Assembly (NCBI GenBank): GCA_049613665.1
Contig: JBMZCV010000103.1
Location: 1 to 18,647, forward strand
From: JBMZCV01 sp049613665
GTDB taxonomy: Bacteria; Bacteroidota; Bacteroidia; Chitinophagales; UBA2359
Direction: 5' to 3'
Length of the DNA: 18,647 bases
Position numbers and translations under genes: made by a program. The notes beneath the pieces were generated by a model. That model did not search any database and had not been told where the DNA came from. It saw nothing but the letters and a program-made list of their open reading frames with translations. Of the stretch, positions 14,707-18,647 are shown one piece after another; the stretch's first letter is position 1; each line of letters opens with the position of its first letter.

Positions 14707-16563
14707 TTACTTAATCACATTCAATTTAGAAGTTGTACTTGTGATACCATCATTTACTTCTACTAAATAATAGCCATTTTGTAAGTCAGCAATATCTAAA
14801 GCGATTTGTGTTTCCCAACCATCGTTTTGAACATTTTGCGTCATTACAACTCTGCCTGTGAGGTCTAAGATATTTACCTGCAATTGATTTTGTGTCGAAC
14901 CCATAAATTGTATATTTAATTCGTTTACCGCAGGGTTTGGATAAATACTACTTGTTAATGTATTTTCTACATCATCAAAAATGTCAAATGAAGACATATT
15001 TTTGCTTGGAGCTATAGGTGTTCTAAACTGTTGCACTGGAGCATAGTCTGTCCAAACGCCATCGCATAATGCTTTTACAGACCATTGATAATCTGTACTA
15101 GATTGAAGACCACTAGAGAATGAACGATAAGTAAGATTGGTAGGAGGAAAAACTTTTACATTACCACCTACTTTTCTGCCTGCCAATTGATAGCTCGTAG
15201 CACCTGTTTGGCTATCCCAGTTTAATGTGACACTATAGAAAGTAAGGTCAGTCTCTTCTAAGCCTGTTGGAATGCCACAAGCAGGGGTGTTATCGAAACA
15301 AAAAGTAGTAACTTCTTCACTTGTAAAAAAACCATTACCACTAGCCAATGGATTACCATCTGCATCAGTTACAAGATAAGAACCATTGCCATAATCACAA
15401 CACATTCCATCTTCATAGGCATCTTCTATTACAAATTTGTAACAGCCATCTTCTAAGCACTTTTCTTCAACACTTTCAACCTGACCGTCTGTATAGCTAT
15501 TTATACCAGTTACAACTGTGACATCATCTAAAGTTGTAACTTTCCAAGTTGTTTCTGAAGCAAAGTCGTCAAAAGTTAAAGATACGAATAATTGGTTTTC
15601 ATCACATATACAAGGCTGACAAGATGAACCACCACAGTCAATACCTGTTTCGTCGCCATTCTGAATGCCATCTGTACAGTTAGCTAGTGGCATAATTTCT
15701 AATGAAAAACTGCCTTGTTCTGTATTATTAGCACCTTCTACTGTTAGATAATAAGTTGTATTGGCATACAAGTAATATTCTAAATAAGAAGTATTGTTGC
15801 TACAACCACTTCCAGCATCGCTTTCGGTAACACCATTACTACAACAAAATAAACCAAGAAACAAATAAGTGTTAAAATCAGCCATGTTGCAAGTTGAAAT
15901 TATCCAATCTCCATTTGTTGGTACAGTAAATGAATAAACTAGGTCATCGCTTCCTCTCAAATCACAATCATTGCCATTGCCTAAAGTAACACCAGATGTG
16001 ATACTCGGAACAGTAATTGGAATATCGCAATTGCAAGGCTCACAAGATGAACCACCACAGTCCACGCCTGTTTCGTCGCCATTCTGAATACCATCGGTAC
16101 AACTTTGAATAGGACCTTGTGAATAAACAAAATTTGGGGTAATGCAAGTACCATTAAAGTCTAAGTTGAAAGATAAGCCTGTTTCATATCCGCCACCTAT
16201 TGTTGAATTAAATTCATCTAAAATATAAGGTGCGATAGGGCTAGTAAATGTATAGTTTCCAGGAGAACCTGTTACACTAATTGAACCACAATTGCTACCA
16301 CTTGATCCATAAGGCACATTATTATCCAAAATAAGGAAATTTTCCTTTACTCCATTTTCATCAATTAGATTGAAGTAAATATTTGCTCCTCCATTGCCGA
16401 AACCTGGTTCTGCATTTTGCCAAGAATAACAAAGGTCTAATTGAAACTCACCTGTGATATTATTGAGATTAGTCAATTGTCCAGAAGTCACTGTAAGGCT
16501 GCATTGTGCGAAAATTTGGAACGAGGTTAAAATTAGTACGAGTGTAAGAATTAAATTTTTCAT
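14707..16563 (-). CDS. T9SS-exported multidomain protein (Cys-rich motifs, FN3, sorting domain)
   Basis: The protein has 618 residues. The signal peptide ends QIFA (19). Residues 20-150 form a beta-rich domain of unknown family. Two CTDGIQNGDETG.DCGGSSC..C cysteine motifs (155-177 and 296-318) bracket a pre-peptidase-C-terminal-like beta domain (about 180-292, YSFTVPTNGDWIISTC). A further domain, about 320-424, carries the CYKFVIEDAYEDGMCCDYGNGSY pattern common in secreted Bacteroidota proteins. An FN3 domain, about 429-518, and a type A T9SS sorting domain, about 528-618 (YPNPAVNELN, LDLTGRVV, NGYYLVEVN), complete it. No catalytic motif is visible, so an adhesive or structural surface role is most likely. 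The FN3, sorting domain and terminator are paralogous to those of the gene ending at 17170. Confidence 0.88.
   Translation of the reverse strand: MKNLILTLVLILTSFQIFAQCSLTVTSGQLTNLNNITGEFQLDLCYSWQNAEPGFGNGGANIYFNLIDENGVKENFLILDNNVPYGSSGSNCGSISVTGSPGNYTFTSPIAPYILDEFNSTIGGGYETGLSFNLDFNGTCITPNFVYSQGPIQSCTDGIQNGDETGVDCGGSSCEPCNCDIPITVPSITSGVTLGNGNDCDLRGSDDLVYSFTVPTNGDWIISTCNMADFNTYLFLGLFCCSNGVTESDAGSGCSNNTSYLEYYLYANTTYYLTVEGANNTEQGSFSLEIMPLANCTDGIQNGDETGIDCGGSSCQPCICDENQLFVSLTFDDFASETTWKVTTLDDVTVVTGINSYTDGQVESVEEKCLEDGCYKFVIEDAYEDGMCCDYGNGSYLVTDADGNPLASGNGFFTSEEVTTFCFDNTPACGIPTGLEETDLTFYSVTLNWDSQTGATSYQLAGRKVGGNVKVFPPTNLTYRSFSSGLQSSTDYQWSVKALCDGVWTDYAPVQQFRTPIAPSKNMSSFDIFDDVENTLTSSIYPNPAVNELNIQFMGSTQNQLQVNILDLTGRVVMTQNVQNDGWETQIALDIADLQNGYYLVEVNDGITSTTSKLNVIK
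15611..15678. repeat. DNA repeat encoding the second cysteine motif
   Basis: This 68-bp stretch matches 16034-16101 at 62 positions with no gaps. It encodes the NGDETG/DCGGSSC motif in the same gene. The high nucleotide identity suggests recent duplication or gene conversion of this small module. Confidence 0.7.
16034..16101. repeat. DNA repeat encoding the first cysteine motif
   Basis: This is the partner of 15611-15678 (62 of 68 identical). More diverged versions of the same coding module occur at about 17753-17815 and 18559-18620 in the neighbouring gene. Confidence 0.7.
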
Positions 16564-16774
16564 AAATGAAATTTAATTTTAATTAAAAAAAGTTAAGAAA
16601 TATTTTAAGTTTGAAGCCACAAAAATTTAAATCGTTAGTCAAATTTAAAGAGCTTCTAAATAATTAATATTTAAGTTATTACTGCATTCAGTACTAAGAC
16701 ACAAAAAAAAAAATGTCCTTAAATAATATTTTTTTTACTTTTTCATTTTAATTAAAAATAAATTTGTAAAGTGT

Positions 16775-16838
16775 TGATAATCAATAAGTGCTTATTTTAA
16801 ATTAATATTTAAAATACTTCATAATTAATTGATTATCA
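16775..16838. repeat. Compound palindrome
   Basis: The outer arms are TGATAATCAAT (16775-16785) and ATTGATTATCA (16828-16838), perfect over 11 bp. The inner arms are TATTTTAAAT (16793-16802) and ATTTAAAATA (16807-16816), perfect over 10 bp with a TAAT loop. The stem is interrupted between them. It could be a regulatory binding site upstream of the T9SS gene or a cruciform; there is no T-tract typical of a terminator. Confidence 0.45.
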
Positions 16839-16942
16839 GCAATATTTAGCTTTATGTGAATTATTGCTTAAAAAAATAAAAATAGCTTTTGCTTGAGTAA
16901 TGTTACTTTTTTTTTTTGTATAAAAAGTATATTAAAATTACA

Positions 16943-16999
16943 TTTAAGTACCAAGTATTATTTAATAAAACATTCGTTTAGTCGCTAACGCATTGAAAA
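16943..16999 (+). repeat. Dispersed intergenic repeat, copy with the GTAC hairpin
   Basis: This is a complete copy in the same orientation as 7230-7285. Its hairpin, AGTAC-CAA-GTATT, keeps all five base pairs: one pair is changed at both positions (G-C to A-U) and another becomes a G-U wobble. TATTTAATAAA and GCTAACGCATTGAAAA are identical in the two copies. It lies in the gap downstream of the terminator of the gene ending at 17170. Confidence 0.7.
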
Positions 17000-17084
17000 T
17001 CAAGGTGTTATTTTGTTCTGAAATGCCCAAAAACTTCTGAACGACTACTTAATAACCTTTGAAAGCTTTTTGTGACACTTGCTC

Positions 17085-17135
17085 AAAAAGATAAACTCCT
17101 CTTCCAAATGAAGTGCATCATTCGAAAGAGGAATT
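17085..17135 (-). terminator. Terminator of the second T9SS gene
   Basis: In minus-strand RNA arms 17135-17118 and 17111-17094 form an uninterrupted 18-bp helix with a 6-base loop, including three G-U wobbles, followed by ATCTTTTT. It begins 34 bp after the stop codon. Its geometry is identical to that of the hairpin at 14626-14667. Confidence 0.82.
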
Positions 17136-17169
17136 GTTTACTTTATTCTAAATTTTTCTCAAAAAAGTT

Positions 17170-18647
17170 TTATCGTATCACATTCAATTTAGAAATTGTG
17201 CTTGTAATACCATCATTTACTTCTACGAAATAATAGCCATTTTGCAAATCAGAAATATCTAAAATTACTTCTGTTTCCCAAGTATCATTTTGAACTTTTT
17301 GCGTCATCACAATTCTACCTGTGATGTCTAATACATTTATTTGAACTTCGTTTTGTGCCGAGTTCATAAATGTTACATTTACCTCATTTGTAGCAGGATT
17401 CGGATATACATTGCTTGTTAAAACATTTTCAACATCATCGAAAATATCAAACAAAGGAATGTTTTTATTTGTAGTAGTAGGTGTTGTAAATGTTTGGATG
17501 TCTGCATAGTCTGTCCAAACACCGTCGCATTTTACTTTTACAGTCCATTCATAAGTTGTGTTAGGTAAAAGAGGAGATATATCAAACATATTTTCTATTA
17601 CATCAACGGTTCTGGCTGTTCCTCCTACATTACGACCAGCTACTCTGTATTCTTGTGCTAGTTGTTGAGCATCCCAAATTAATGAAACACTTGTTGCAGT
17701 AAGATTAGTTGCTTCTAAGCCAGTTGCTATTCCGCAAGTTGGGCAAACATCACAGTTTGAACCACCGCAATCAACACCTGTTTCATCGCCATTTTGAATG
17801 CCATCATTGCAAGAAACTATAGTAGAACAAGAAATAGTATTATCATCAAAACTAGCTATATAGTATTCATTATTTACTGAAATAGCAACATCCGTAGGTG
17901 AGTTTACAGTTGTTACAGTAGCCACATTTCCTGTATTTATATCTATTCTAATTAATTGATTGTTGCCTCGTTCTGCAACATATAATGTACCATCGGCAGC
18001 AACAGTAATACCTTCTGGATAGTCTAAGCCGTCAGTGATTATAGTTACTATTCCAGTATTTATGTCTATGCTACTTATCTCTCCACTAAAATGTTCAGAT
18101 ACATATAGTGTGCCATCATCATCGAAAGCAAGACCAGTAGGATATGATAAACCATTTGCAATACTTGTCACAACTCCTGTATTTATATCTACACTATTTA
18201 TATTGCCAATAGCTTCTGCAACATATAATGTACCCTCAGGAGAGAAGGCAATATTTGTAGGATAAAATAATCCAGTAGCAACAACAGTTATATCTCCTGT
18301 ATTTACATTTATACTGTTTATTGTACCATTTAGATGTTCGACTATATATAAGATACCATTAGCAGAAAATGCAATACCAGTAGGATATGATAAATTGTTA
18401 GTAATAGTTGTTACTACTCCTGTGTTTAAATCAACGCTACTTATTTCTCCATTACTTGTCCATTCTGTAACATACAACAAACCATTAGGGGCAAATTCCA
18501 TAAGATAAGGACTTGTTAATTCCCCTATTATACAAGCATTCAATGTAATACAAGGAACACAAGTTGTACCACCGCAGTCAATGCTAGTTTCATCTTGATT
18601 TAGAATACCATCGTCGCAAGTCGGACAGGCATCGCAAGTTGTACCAC
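17170..18647 (-). CDS. T9SS-exported beta-propeller protein, 5' end outside the window
   Basis: The reading frame stays open to the right edge. The apparent start at 18543 is an internal TTG preceded in frame by a further cysteine motif (TCDDGILNQDETSIDCGG) and the end of another (GTTCDAC), so the true start lies outside. From N to C the visible part has those two motifs, then at least five tandem units of 40-41 residues (YPTGIAF..NGTLYV.E...G.I.SID.NTG.V) that form an NHL/SMP-30-like propeller. After these come a third motif (CNDGIQNGDETGVDCGG), an FN3 domain and a type A T9SS sorting domain ending SKLNVIR. The units recur in DNA at 120-123-bp spacing (17933, 18056, 18179, 18299, 18422). No enzymatic residues are evident. 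The last 190 residues and the terminator are paralogous to those of the preceding gene. Confidence 0.85.
   Translation of the reverse strand, partial: GTTCDACPTCDDGILNQDETSIDCGGTTCVPCITLNACIIGELTSPYLMEFAPNGLLYVTEWTSNGEISSVDLNTGVVTTITNNLSYPTGIAFSANGILYIVEHLNGTINSINVNTGDITVVATGLFYPTNIAFSPEGTLYVAEAIGNINSVDINTGVVTSIANGLSYPTGLAFDDDGTLYVSEHFSGEISSIDINTGIVTIITDGLDYPEGITVAADGTLYVAERGNNQLIRIDINTGNVATVTTVNSPTDVAISVNNEYYIASFDDNTISCSTIVSCNDGIQNGDETGVDCGGSNCDVCPTCGIATGLEATNLTATSVSLIWDAQQLAQEYRVAGRNVGGTARTVDVIENMFDISPLLPNTTYEWTVKVKCDGVWTDYADIQTFTTPTTTNKNIPLFDIFDDVENVLTSNVYPNPATNEVNVTFMNSAQNEVQINVLDITGRIVMTQKVQNDTWETEVILDISDLQNGYYFVEVNDGITSTISKLNVIR

Larger units (their letters stand above)
16564..17093. 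other. AT-rich spacer between the two T9SS genes
   Basis: No ORF is credible in this stretch. It contains long A and T runs (for example near 16702 and 16905), a TAAATTTG (16647-16640, minus strand) that fits a -7 box 77 bp before the first T9SS gene but has no clear -33 element, the palindrome at 16775-16838, and one full copy of the dispersed repeat at 16943-16999. Confidence 0.5.

Noticed and set aside
17930..18440. Regular 120-123-bp spacing as a CRISPR array or satellite
   Set aside because: The units are coding, diverged, and translate into 40-41-residue propeller repeats.
17170..18543. Complete gene starting at 18543
   Set aside because: The first codon is an internal TTG, and the frame continues to the window edge encoding two more cysteine motifs, so the gene is partial.

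Overview
The window looks like a chromosomal segment of a low-GC member of the Bacteroidota. The evidence is three secreted proteins with type A C-terminal sorting domains of the type IX secretion system (T9SS), a two-propeller Reg_prop/Y_Y_Y sensor, promoter candidates of the Bacteroidota TTTG/TAnnTTTG type, and extracellular modules carrying the NGDETG...DCGG cysteine motif. No rRNA, tRNA, CRISPR array, transposase or integrase was found.

Left block (about 1-4500). Three tightly packed minus-strand genes are read in this order: an ABC-type AAA ATPase, a DUF4435/TOPRIM-like protein that starts on the ATPase stop codon (TAATG), and a secreted CotH-kinase-like protein 28 bp further on. The first two match the AriA/AriB architecture of the PARIS anti-phage system and are the best candidate here for a defence or toxin-antitoxin-like module. 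The block is flanked by copies of a TTTTGTGAATAA-containing motif, including one 17-bp perfect inverted match. The divergent 522-bp region to its right is full of inverted repeats.

Middle (4530-11055). A plus-strand lipoprotein lipase/esterase converges on a zinc-ribbon membrane protein, which is encoded with an upstream SPFH/GYF_2 protein; this pair resembles the Bacillus subtilis YdjG/YdjI partnership. Next come a FkbM-type methyltransferase and a stand-alone condensation-domain acyltransferase, both on the minus strand.

Right (11284-18647). A small beta-barrel-like protein overlaps by 4 bp, tail to tail, with an 831-residue propeller sensor that stops just after its transmembrane segment and has no transmitter domain. 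Two large T9SS-exported multidomain proteins follow. They share paralogous C-termini and homologous terminators whose base pairs covary. The second gene runs off the right end of the window.

Two non-coding signals link the regions. One is a dispersed, roughly 57-bp intergenic repeat with a small covarying hairpin (7230-7285 and 16943-16999, with fragments at 7-24 and 68-87). The other is the pair of compensatory terminator hairpins behind the two T9SS genes.
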